Source of the DNA: Desulfobacteraceae bacterium
GTDB lineage: Bacteria > Desulfobacterota > Desulfobacteria > Desulfobacterales > Desulfobacteraceae
Direction of reading: 5' to 3'
Length of the DNA stretch: 38,028 bases
Assembly (NCBI GenBank): GCA_021107575.1
Contig: JAIOSM010000314.1
Coordinates: 1 to 38,028 of the forward strand
Position numbers and translations under genes: made by a program. Under the pieces are notes generated by a model. That model ran no database searches. It had not been told where the DNA came from and saw nothing but the letters and a program-made list of their open reading frames with translations. This document shows positions 26,538-37,260 of the stretch, piece by piece; the stretch's first letter is position 1; every line of letters starts with the position of its first letter.

Positions 26538-27665
26538 ATGGGGCATTTATTTGTAGAATTTTTTCAGAATACTGGTTTTTATTTATGCGACTATCGCTAT
26601 ATAATAATGATATTAATTGGTTTTGTATTTATCTATCTGGGGATTGTAAAAGATTATGAGCCCTTGTTGCTGGTTCCTATCGGTTTTGGCATGCTTGTGG
26701 GGAATATTCCGATTTTTAAAGGACTTGGACTTGGTATTTATGAAACAAACAGTGTTCTTCATTATCTTTACTTTGGTGTAACCCAGGGTATATATCCACC
26801 GCTTATCTTTCTTGGTATAGGTGCAATGACTGATTTTTCCACACTGCTTGCACGACCTGTACTGATGCTCCTTGGAGCTGCTGCCCAGACAGGAGTCTTT
26901 TTAACATTTCTTGGTGCCCTTGCTTTGGGGTTTGCCCCAAATGAAGCTGCATCCATTGGAATCATCGGTGGTGCTGATGGACCAACAGCAATTTTTTTGA
27001 CTGCAAAACTTGCTCCACACCTTATAGGCCCGATTGCTGTTGCAGCTTATTCCTATATGGCTCTTGTTCCAGTTATTCAGCCTCCTATTATGCGGCTTTT
27101 AACAACAAGAAAAGAGCGCCTTATCAGAATGGAAGAGCCTCGGGTTGTTGGTAAAAAAGAAAAAGTTATTTTTCCCATAGTTGCATTTTTACTTTGTTGT
27201 TTTCTAGCACCGGCTGCTCTACCACTTCTTGGAATGCTTTGTTTTGGAAATCTTTTAAAAGAGGCAGTTGTAACTGAAAGACTTGCCCAGACAGCAAGAA
27301 CTTCTTTGATTGATATAGCAACTATACTACTTGGTCTGACAGTGGGGGCAAGTACACAGGGAGATGTTTTTTTAACACCGGCATCAATTAAGATTTTTGT
27401 TCTGGGGGCAGGTTCTTTTGGGGTCGCAACTGCAGCAGGCCCGATTTTTGCAAAAATAATGAATCTCTTTTTAAAAACAAAGATTAATCCCCTGCTCGGT
27501 GCAGCAGGTGTTTCCGCTGTTCCTGATTCAGCAAGAGTTGTTCAAATGGTTGGTCAAAAAGAAGACCCGTCAAATTTTCTTTTAATGCATGCCATGGCTC
27601 CTAATGTTTCAGGAGTGATTGGTTCTGCTGTCGCAGCAGGTATACTTTGGAGTTTTATGGCCTAG
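26538..27665 (+). CDS. Sodium ion-translocating decarboxylase beta subunit (OadB/GcdB/MmdB family)
   Basis: PLLLVPIGFGMLVGNIP; PPLIFLGIGAMTDFSTLLARP; GIIGGADGPTAIFLTAKLAP; GVSAVPDSARVVQ. Confidence 0.95.
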   Translation: MGHLFVEFFQNTGFYLCDYRYIIMILIGFVFIYLGIVKDYEPLLLVPIGFGMLVGNIPIFKGLGLGIYETNSVLHYLYFGVTQGIYPPLIFLGIGAMTDFSTLLARPVLMLLGAAAQTGVFLTFLGALALGFAPNEAASIGIIGGADGPTAIFLTAKLAPHLIGPIAVAAYSYMALVPVIQPPIMRLLTTRKERLIRMEEPRVVGKKEKVIFPIVAFLLCCFLAPAALPLLGMLCFGNLLKEAVVTERLAQTARTSLIDIATILLGLTVGASTQGDVFLTPASIKIFVLGAGSFGVATAAGPIFAKIMNLFLKTKINPLLGAAGVSAVPDSARVVQMVGQKEDPSNFLLMHAMAPNVSGVIGSAVAAGILWSFMA

Positions 27666-28803
27666 ACTTTATTTGTACATCATAGGAAAGTGTTTCCACC
27701 TTTTCAAGTTTATAGTCACACGTTCCAATACCAAGGCTTTGAGCATAATCAAGCTGATATTGCCATTCAATATTGGGATACAGGCCTTTAATCTTGTCCT
27801 CACCTTTATTCTTATTGCATTTGAGCACACTCCCGGGAAGGGCTTCTTCGTTGTTGACAAGGTCTACAGAGGCCTGATCAATTGCCACAGGATCTTTTGA
27901 TGCAAGGATTCCAATATCTTTAACAATTGGATAGTCATTATAAGGCAGGCAGTCACATGTTGGGCTTATATCTGCAACTATATTTATAAAAAAACTTTTA
28001 TTTTTTTTCCCTTTTAGTACGCCCTCGGTATATTCAACCATTTTTTCAAGAAATAATGGTATATCCTGATTCCATCGTATTTTGACAGCATCACTGGGAC
28101 ATCGAATAATGCATTCTCCACATCCGATACATTTTTTTGAATCAATGTATGCTTTTTTTTCTTTAAGCATTATTGCTTCAACCGGGCAGTGATTTATACA
28201 TTCTGAACACCCAATACAATTTTTTCTTTTGACTTTTGGGCTTACACTTGAGTGTTGCACCATTTTTCCACGTCTTGAAGCGCAACCCATGCCAAGGTTT
28301 TTTAAAGTCCCGCCAAAGCCTGCAAGTTCGTGTCCTTTAAAATGCGCAACTGAAATAAGTGCATCTGCATTGAATATCTCAGATCCAATATAAACATGGG
28401 AGCAGTTTTTCTGATCTATTTTAATTTTTGTTTCTGACTTGCCCCTTAGTCCGTCAGCAATGATTAAAGGTGTTGCATCCATACTTGAGTATGAAAAGCC
28501 GTTGTCAATTGCTGTTTTGATGTGTGATACAGAGTCGCTTCTTGAGCCTGCGTAAAGGGTGTTTGCATCAGTTAGAAATGGCTTTGCTCCGGTTTCTTTA
28601 ATACATTCTATAATTTTACGGATATATGGAGGGCGGATAAATGCAGTATTGCCTTTTTCGCCAAAATGAATTTTAACAGCTGCTAAGTCTTCTTTGCCAA
28701 GCATATCCTTTATTCCAGCAATTTCACAAAGCCTTGCAAGTTTTTCAACAAGGCTTTCCCTTGAGGTAGCTCTGAAATCTGTAAAATATACTTTAGATGT
28801 CAT
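27655..28803 (-). CDS. DUF362-domain protein with two 4Fe-4S ferredoxin motifs
   Basis: AVKIHFGEKGNTAFIRPPYIRKII; NADALISVAHFKGHELAGFGGTLKNLGMG; CIGCSECINHCP and CIGCGECIIRCP. 3' end overlaps the convergent gene by 11 bp. Confidence 0.93.
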   Translation of the reverse strand: MTSKVYFTDFRATSRESLVEKLARLCEIAGIKDMLGKEDLAAVKIHFGEKGNTAFIRPPYIRKIIECIKETGAKPFLTDANTLYAGSRSDSVSHIKTAIDNGFSYSSMDATPLIIADGLRGKSETKIKIDQKNCSHVYIGSEIFNADALISVAHFKGHELAGFGGTLKNLGMGCASRRGKMVQHSSVSPKVKRKNCIGCSECINHCPVEAIMLKEKKAYIDSKKCIGCGECIIRCPSDAVKIRWNQDIPLFLEKMVEYTEGVLKGKKNKSFFINIVADISPTCDCLPYNDYPIVKDIGILASKDPVAIDQASVDLVNNEEALPGSVLKCNKNKGEDKIKGLYPNIEWQYQLDYAQSLGIGTCDYKLEKVETLSYDVQIKSRP

Positions 28804-28981
28804 TTTGTCTCCTTATATTCAATTTGCATTGTCCAACGGATTATGATCAAAATTCTTATTAAAGTCAAACAGCTTGGAGTTTCTTACAATCACTTGAGCC
28901 GTATGTATTTTTTTATTTGACATTTTAAAACTAAATCTTAAGTTCGATCATATTTGTTTTATAAAAAAAAAGGAGAAAAAC

Positions 28982-29512
28982 ATGTCTGAATTAACAGCCA
29001 TTTTTGAAACAAGCAAAGGTTCTATTAACATAGAATTATTTTCTGACAAGACCCCTGTTACATGTGGTAGCTTTGTAAACCTTGCAAAAAAAGGATACTA
29101 TGACGGTCTTAATTTCCATCGCGTCATTGCAAATTTCATGGTTCAGGGCGGGTGCCCCAATGGGAACGGTATGGGCGGCCCGGGATATGATTTTAAAGAT
29201 GAATTTGATAAAGATCTAAAACATGATAAACCAGGAATTTTATCAATGGCAAATGCCGGCCCTGGTACAAATGGCAGTCAGTTTTTTATCACCCACGGCC
29301 CAACTCCCCATCTTGATGGCGTGCATACTGTTTTTGGTACAGTTGAAAGTGATGGAGATCAAAAAATTGTGGACAGCATTGCCCAGGGTGATGTTATTAA
29401 AAAAATTACCATTAAAGGCGATACTGACAAATTATTTGAACAAGTCAAGCCGGAACTGGATGAGTGGAATAAAATATTAAGCAAAAAATTTCCAAAACTC
29501 ACAAAAGAATAA
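28982..29512 (+). CDS. Cyclophilin-type peptidyl-prolyl cis-trans isomerase
   Basis: [67 protein letters not shown] aaaggagaaaa. Confidence 0.97.
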   Translation: MSELTAIFETSKGSINIELFSDKTPVTCGSFVNLAKKGYYDGLNFHRVIANFMVQGGCPNGNGMGGPGYDFKDEFDKDLKHDKPGILSMANAGPGTNGSQFFITHGPTPHLDGVHTVFGTVESDGDQKIVDSIAQGDVIKKITIKGDTDKLFEQVKPELDEWNKILSKKFPKLTKE

Positions 29513-29542
29513 AAAGTAGTTCATTAACAAAAAAAGACATAA

Positions 29543-29585
29543 CAAAAGGTCGGATCTTTTAAAAAGGTTCGACCTTTTTTATTAA
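29543..29585 (+). terminator. Rho-independent terminator after the cyclophilin gene
   Basis: aaaaggtcgGATCTTTTAAAAAGGTtcgaccttttttatt: AAAGGTCG/CGACCTTT stem followed by a T-run. Confidence 0.85.
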
Positions 29586-29783
29586 GCCTCTTTTATTCGA
29601 CCTTAAAAGTAGAAGCAAGATTATCCTTTCCCAACCTTTGACGAGAAAGCTTTGGCGCGATTAAAAAAATGGCTGAAACATACGCCTAATTAACTTTATT
29701 GAGGCCTTTGTACTTGACTTGTATAAATTAAATCAATAAAGTAAAAAAATTAATAATTACAAAATAAGCGCAAAAAGGAAACA

Positions 29784-30731
29784 ATGTTGGACGTACCAAG
29801 GACTACTGATACTGTTTTGATGGTCAGACCCTATGACTTTGGATTTAATGAAGAAACAGGTTCGGATAACGAATTCCAACAAAAACTTCAGGCTTCTGAA
29901 ATAGAGATTAATAAAAAGGCAAACGCAGAATTTCAAAATATGGTCGACCTTCTTAAAAAAGAGGGTGTGATAGTATTAATCCTTGAAAAACCTGAGGAGC
30001 TTTATTCAAAAGCTCCGGATGCAATTTTTCCAAATAACTGGTTTTCCACTGAACATGATGGGACTCTGCTTATTTATCCCATGGCAGCTCATAACCGTCG
30101 TTTTGAAAAAAGACCGGCAGATGTTGAAAAATTATTAAATACCAATGGATATAAAATCAGAAATGTTATCAATGTCGGGCACCTTGATGAAACAGACAGC
30201 TTTCTTGAAGGAACCGGGAGCATGGTGATTGATCATGCTGCCGAGATTGTTTATGCAGCAAGGTCCAAACGATGCAGTGATGAACAGTTTGATAATTTTA
30301 TCCGGCTTCGTTTTTATGAAGAAGGTATTCTTTTTGATACTACGAGTTCTACCGGACACCCTGTTTATCATACCAATGTTATGATGGGAATTGGAGAAAA
30401 GTTTGCTGTTGTCTGCCTTGAGTGTATTTATCATAAAAAAGAGAAAGAAAAAGTATATAATTCTTTAAACCGATTTTTCGATGTTATTGAGATATCAATG
30501 GAGCAAATGGAAAAGTATTTTTGTGGTAATATCCTTCAGGTAAATTCTTCTAATGGTAATCCTATAATCGTCATGTCAGAACAGGCTTTTTCAGGGTATT
30601 CAAAAAAGCAGCTTCAAAGGCTTGAACAATATGGTAAAATATTACCTGTTGATCTTACTACTATTGAAACTGTCGGTGGTGGAAGTGCTCGTTGTATGAT
30701 GGCTGAAATTTTTTCTGAAAAGATGGTTTAA
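29784..30731 (+). CDS. Amidinotransferase/arginine deiminase-related protein (CtlX-like)
   Basis: TDTVLMVRPYDFGFNEETGSDNEFQ; PDAIFPNNWFSTEHDGTLLIYPMAAHNRRFEKR; LEGTGSMVIDH; VGGGSARCMMAEIF. Confidence 0.9.
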   Translation: MLDVPRTTDTVLMVRPYDFGFNEETGSDNEFQQKLQASEIEINKKANAEFQNMVDLLKKEGVIVLILEKPEELYSKAPDAIFPNNWFSTEHDGTLLIYPMAAHNRRFEKRPADVEKLLNTNGYKIRNVINVGHLDETDSFLEGTGSMVIDHAAEIVYAARSKRCSDEQFDNFIRLRFYEEGILFDTTSSTGHPVYHTNVMMGIGEKFAVVCLECIYHKKEKEKVYNSLNRFFDVIEISMEQMEKYFCGNILQVNSSNGNPIIVMSEQAFSGYSKKQLQRLEQYGKILPVDLTTIETVGGGSARCMMAEIFSEKMV

Positions 30732-30733
30732 AA

Positions 30734-31639
30734 ATGTTATATTCCCTCCCATCATACGTTAAAGGTTGCTGTTCATTTTTATTATATACTGTTAATTCAA
30801 TTCTTTTATGCTTACCTATTTTTTTAATAGCAGGGATTAAACTCTTTATTCGAATTCCGTTGGTTACTGATTTGTGTGCAAAAAGTCTTATATCTATTGC
30901 AAGTTTATGGATAAGTATAAATGCTTTTAATATACATTTGTTTAATAAAATAGAATTTGATGTCCGGGGCCTTGAAAAATTAGAAAAAAAACAATGGTAT
31001 CTCGTTCTTTCCAATCATCAATCATGGGTTGATATCCTCGTACTCCAAAAGATATTTAACAGAAGAATTCCCATGCTGAAATTTTTTTTAAAAAAAGAGC
31101 TTATCTGGGTACCTTTTCTGGGACTCGCCTGGTGGGCACTGGATTTTCCGTTTATGAAACGGTATTCAAAAAAGTTTATTGAGAGAAACCCCCATCTGAG
31201 AGGAAAAGATTTTGAAAAGACAAGAAGAGCCTGTGAAAAATTTAAAAGAACTCCTGTCTCAATAATGAATTTTGTGGAAGGGACAAGATTTACAAAAGAG
31301 AAAAAAGCATTATCAAAGGGGAACTTCGAGAATTTGCTTCAACCCAAGGCTGGAGGAGTAGCATTTGTTTTAGGGTCAATGGGCGAATTTCTTCATAAAA
31401 TTATTGATGTTACAATAGTATATCCCGGAAGCTCGCCAACACTTTGGGAGTTTATGTCAGGCAAGACAAGAAAAGTGATAGTCGATCTTGAAGTAATGCC
31501 TGTGACTGACTCACTTATAGGTAATTTTTTTACTGATAAGGATTTTAGAGATGAGTTCTGTGCTCGACTAAATGCTTTTTGGGAAGCAAAAGATCATAAA
31601 ATTAAAAGTCTGTTAAAAGAAAATAATAGTTTCAGCTAG
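30734..31639 (+). CDS. 1-acyl-sn-glycerol-3-phosphate acyltransferase-like (PlsC domain)
   Basis: LVLSNHQSWVDILVLQ; FLKKELIWVPFLGLAWWALDFPFMKR; NFVEGTRFT. Confidence 0.9.
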   Translation: MLYSLPSYVKGCCSFLLYTVNSILLCLPIFLIAGIKLFIRIPLVTDLCAKSLISIASLWISINAFNIHLFNKIEFDVRGLEKLEKKQWYLVLSNHQSWVDILVLQKIFNRRIPMLKFFLKKELIWVPFLGLAWWALDFPFMKRYSKKFIERNPHLRGKDFEKTRRACEKFKRTPVSIMNFVEGTRFTKEKKALSKGNFENLLQPKAGGVAFVLGSMGEFLHKIIDVTIVYPGSSPTLWEFMSGKTRKVIVDLEVMPVTDSLIGNFFTDKDFRDEFCARLNAFWEAKDHKIKSLLKENNSFS

Positions 31640-31645
31640 ACTATT

Positions 31646-33760
31646 TTAATTGATCACCATTTCATATTGGTTTCTTTTCTTATTATCATCGTTGTGTTGT
31701 TTCACAAATTCTTTGATTTTAATATTGACCAGTTTGTCTTTAATTCGTTTTTCTGAAAATTTACCTTTAACCATAGTTCCCGGAAACACAATCCCTGTTA
31801 CTTTAACTGTTGTATCTCCCGGATTGGCATCACTCCACTCGGCAAGGTGCTTTTTCTCTTGTACCAGGTCATCAATGCTTTGTTCTATTTCTAAAACAGA
31901 GGTTGCGACACTATTAATTTTTTCATCCATTTCATCTATTTTGGAAAAATAGGAATTAAGCTTTTTATTTACTTTCTTTAATTCCTTTTTCAGGGAATTA
32001 AGTGTTTTTTTCAAGAGATCTTTTTTTTCATTGTTTTTAATCATTGACTCTATTTTGGCAGTTAACTGTTTTTGATTTTTTTCGGATTTTTCCTGGATAT
32101 TAGCAAAGTATGCAGCATCTTTTTGATATTGTTTATTTCTGTTAATAAGTTTTTCTTTTGATTTTTGATTTTTATTTTTTTCTTTCATAAGGTTACGGAT
32201 TTTATCTTTAATAATTACAAGCTCTTTGTTGATAAAGATATCATGACCAGTTGTGATAACATTTGGTTCGGAAAGTTCAGTCCCAATTTGTTTTGCAAAA
32301 ACTCCCATTTTTGCTGTTATTTTACATGAGATTACTTTCCCCTCCTTTGTAATACATACACCACTGGTTTCAATCGTTGAGTCTACAATTTCTTTTGTTA
32401 TATAGATATTCCCCAGACATACAATGTTTGAGTTGTGAACAAATTTGGCATAAACATTCCCTTTAGCGTAAATCGTTGCTTCATTTATACCGTTTGTAAT
32501 AGTTAGATTGCCTTCAGCATGGATAATCCCGCCTTGAATTTCATATGCATCAATATCATTCCCGCTTACCTTAAATCCATCTTTTATGCATCCTTTTATT
32601 CTGATATTGCCATCATATTTCACATGACCTGTTTGATAATTTACATCTCCGGTTGTTACAAACTCTTGATTAACAGTAACAAGACCAGCCCAGGTGAGTT
32701 TTGGGTAGCCATTCACTGCCGCAAGTATTTTCAGACGATCTTCAGAAAGTTTTGCACCTTTGCCATATCTTAAGTTTATATCCTGTGCTTTATTTGTTGC
32801 CAATTCTTTTCCGAAAACATTTTTACCATTGCGCGGTTTTCTAAGAGGTGTTTTTTCAGCCAGGACAGTGCCTTCTTCTACTTGAGGGATTATCCCTCTG
32901 TCTTTAAAGTCGATTTTTCCGCTGGCGTTCAGCCCTCCGGCTTTTAAATGATCTGTATCAAAAAAGTATTCAACTTTTGCATTTTCACCTTTTACAGGTT
33001 TAATACCTTTAGCAGCAATAAATCCCTTTTGCTTGAATCTCCTTGATTTGATAAAACCTAAAAAAAGATCATTATTTACAATTCCAAAGTTGATACCTTT
33101 TTTAATAAGAAGGCTCCTAATATCATCAGGATTGATATTGTCATCAAAATTTTCAGTCTTGGATATTAACGCGGTGAGGGTGTCTTGTGCAATTTTAAGT
33201 TTTAAGCCGTATTGAATGACTTCTATTGTACTGAAATTTGATATTTTTTGTTTTTGAATATTTTTGGTAAGGTCCTTATAATCAGCTTTAGGAGTCTCGG
33301 AGTTGTTGATATTTGCATGATCCTGTTTAATTTCTTTAATCAATCTATTTTGCTTTTTTAAAATTAAATTACGATGTCCTACTGTGATTATCCCTGCAGT
33401 AACAAGAATATCACCAATAAGTCGTGGGTTCTTTTTGGTTTTGAAACTTTGGTTTTGTTCTTCTAATACAAGGTCTAACACGCTTTGGGAAATTAGCCCT
33501 TTATTTACGGCAATGGCACCGAATTTTATATCTCTTTGTCTTAATTCTACTGCTTTAGTCGCTGTTACAAGTCTTTTTAAATTTTGAGGAGTAATAAGAT
33601 CGTTGGCAAGAAAATATTCTTTTAACGCTTCTTCCGGATCATCTGCTTCAGTACAGGCAGCTATTGCTTCATCAAATTCATACTCCGTGACTAGAGAGTT
33701 TTTTATTGCAAGTCTTCCTATTAATGGGGCTTTTATAGAGTCGTTATCGTCTTTTACCAT
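31646..33760 (-). CDS. FapA/DUF342-domain protein with a long N-terminal extension
   Basis: VEYFFDTDHLKAGGLNASGKIDFKDRGIIPQVEEGTVLAEKTPLRKPRNGKNVFGKEL; GDVNYQTGHVKYDGNIRIKGCIKDGFKV; EVQGGIIHAEGNLTI-like beta-helix repeats; coiled coil near the C-terminus. Confidence 0.88.
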   Translation of the reverse strand: MVKDDNDSIKAPLIGRLAIKNSLVTEYEFDEAIAACTEADDPEEALKEYFLANDLITPQNLKRLVTATKAVELRQRDIKFGAIAVNKGLISQSVLDLVLEEQNQSFKTKKNPRLIGDILVTAGIITVGHRNLILKKQNRLIKEIKQDHANINNSETPKADYKDLTKNIQKQKISNFSTIEVIQYGLKLKIAQDTLTALISKTENFDDNINPDDIRSLLIKKGINFGIVNNDLFLGFIKSRRFKQKGFIAAKGIKPVKGENAKVEYFFDTDHLKAGGLNASGKIDFKDRGIIPQVEEGTVLAEKTPLRKPRNGKNVFGKELATNKAQDINLRYGKGAKLSEDRLKILAAVNGYPKLTWAGLVTVNQEFVTTGDVNYQTGHVKYDGNIRIKGCIKDGFKVSGNDIDAYEIQGGIIHAEGNLTITNGINEATIYAKGNVYAKFVHNSNIVCLGNIYITKEIVDSTIETSGVCITKEGKVISCKITAKMGVFAKQIGTELSEPNVITTGHDIFINKELVIIKDKIRNLMKEKNKNQKSKEKLINRNKQYQKDAAYFANIQEKSEKNQKQLTAKIESMIKNNEKKDLLKKTLNSLKKELKKVNKKLNSYFSKIDEMDEKINSVATSVLEIEQSIDDLVQEKKHLAEWSDANPGDTTVKVTGIVFPGTMVKGKFSEKRIKDKLVNIKIKEFVKQHNDDNKKRNQYEMVIN

Positions 33761-33780
33761 AGATAATATCCAATTATGAA

Positions 33781-35489
33781 TTAAATTATCCCGGCAATTA
33801 TTCCGGCGATAATATAATTAAATTCAATAATAAATCTAAATTGCATTCTGGATTTAATATTTTCTTTATCAATGACTATAGTAATATATAACATTAATAA
33901 CGGCAGGATTACAAGAAAAAACCCTAAGTTATGTATCATTTTAAAAAGAGAAGTCACAATCAGAACAACAGATATTGAAACTAAAACCTGTTTTATAATG
34001 AGAATACTTTTTTTTTCGCCGACAAAAGTGGGTACAGTTTCCTTGCCCGTGATTCTATCGCCCTGTATTCCTAAGATGTCGAGTAATGCAGTAGTGGCGA
34101 AAACAAGTCCTGTGGAAAAAGTAAATGCAATGGCAGAAGATATGATATTGCCTGAATTCGATATAGCAGGAAGAATTGAAGTTACTGTTCCCCATGCTGT
34201 GGCAATAAGAACGGTCTTTGCACCAGGTATGTCTTTTATTCGTTGTATTTTTTTAATTCCCAGAAAAGGCGGCACTATTTTTAAGTTATATGAAAGGCCC
34301 AGGATACTCATTACAAAGAGTAAAGAAAAAGAGGCGATGCCGGTTGTAAAAGATAAAAAAAGACCAGTGGCCCCAAAAATGCACGTTATGACGGCAAAAA
34401 GAATATAATTGTTTTTGTATAGCTCTGCTCTGTCAGGGTTATTATATCTGTCAGATTTTATGGCAAAAAGATTGTTTAAGACTTGCATGGATAAAATATA
34501 AAAAAAAGCAATTGCAGTATGAATAAAAATATTTTCAAAGTTTTGAATTTTTGAACAAGCATAGGTCATACAGCCTGCGCCAACAGACAACATTATATTG
34601 GTGTGTAAAAGAAAATCTCTTATTTTGAATAAAGCATTTGAGACTCTGTTTTTTTTCTGCAGCTTCTTTTCAATCTCTCTGTATGCCTTGCTGATTATCC
34701 AGTTGGGCGTTGATGCTCCCGCGGTAATTGCAATGGATTGAGCAGGGGATAACAAAGAAAGATCAAGCTCTGAAATATCTTCAACATGGAAAACTATTTT
34801 GCCTGTTTTAGTAGCAATCTTAAAAAGTCGTTTGGTATTGCCACTCTGTTTCCCGCCAAGGACAATTATGGCATCATTTTTATCTGCAATATTACGAGTT
34901 TCTATCTGTCGTTTTTCAGTAGAGTTGCAAATTGTGTTGAATATTTTATAGTTAGGATGTTTTGTTTCTACCCATGTTTCTATTTTGTTAAAAAAGATAG
35001 TATCCTGTGTTGTCTGGGCGACAATTACAGCTTTATCAAAATCAGGGAGCATATCAAGTTCTTCCATATTAGACACTATATGCCCTTTTCCGTGTGAATA
35101 GCCTACGAGGCCTTTGACTTCAGGGTGGTTTTTGTCTCCTATGATTAATACAACATAGTCTTTTTTGGCGTGTTTCTCAATAATAGATTGTACCATAATT
35201 ACCCGTGGGCAGGTTGCATTGATAACTTTGAATCCGGCATCCCATAAGGCTTTCTTTTCTTTTGGAGGTATTCCATGGGCTCTTATTAAAACTATGCCTT
35301 TGCTGTTTTCAGGAATTTGATTAAGTGTGGAGATGCCTTTTTGGGCAAGAACATCCATAACCTGGGGATTGTGTATTAAAGGTCCATATGTATAAAGTGA
35401 ATCAGAAGATGTATTTGAAGCATCAAGAGCCATTTCCACAGCTCGGCGTACGCCCATGCAAAATCCGGCTGTTTGTGCAACCGTTATTT

Positions 35490-35493
<4 letters not shown>
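33781..35493 (-). CDS. ispH: Fusion protein: 4-hydroxy-3-methylbut-2-enyl diphosphate reductase (IspH/LytB) + UbiA-like prenyltransferase membrane domain
   Basis: N-terminal IspH: AQTAGFCMGVRRAVEMAL, TYGPLIHNPQVMDVLAQKGI, IRAHGIPP, NATCPRV, ICNSTEKRQ, ITAGASTPNWII. C-terminal about 270 aa is polytopic with UbiA-like Asp motifs NNLFAIKSDRYNNPDR and LDILGIQGDRITGKETVP. Confidence 0.92.
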
Positions 35494-37120
<1,627 letters not shown>

Positions 37121-37197
37121 TTAATTTCAATATCATAGTTTGAAAATCAGAGCAATTTTTTTTAAATTTTTAAAGAGCATTTTTTAAAAGAAAAATT

Positions 37198-37240
37198 AAA
37201 ACCCGGTACAGAATAAGCCTGTCCGGGTTTTAATTTTTTT
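37198..37240 (-). terminator. Bidirectional-looking hairpin terminator downstream of the CCG-domain Fe-S gene
   Basis: AAAACCCGG (37198-37206) and CCGGGTTTT (37223-37231), inner ACAG/CTGT, T-rich flanks on both strands. Confidence 0.8.
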
Positions 37241-37260
37241 ATAAAATAATAATTTTTTAT

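Noticed and set aside
33872-34408. 178 aa plus-strand ORF inside the IspH-UbiA gene
   Set aside because: Antisense shadow of a well-supported coding region.
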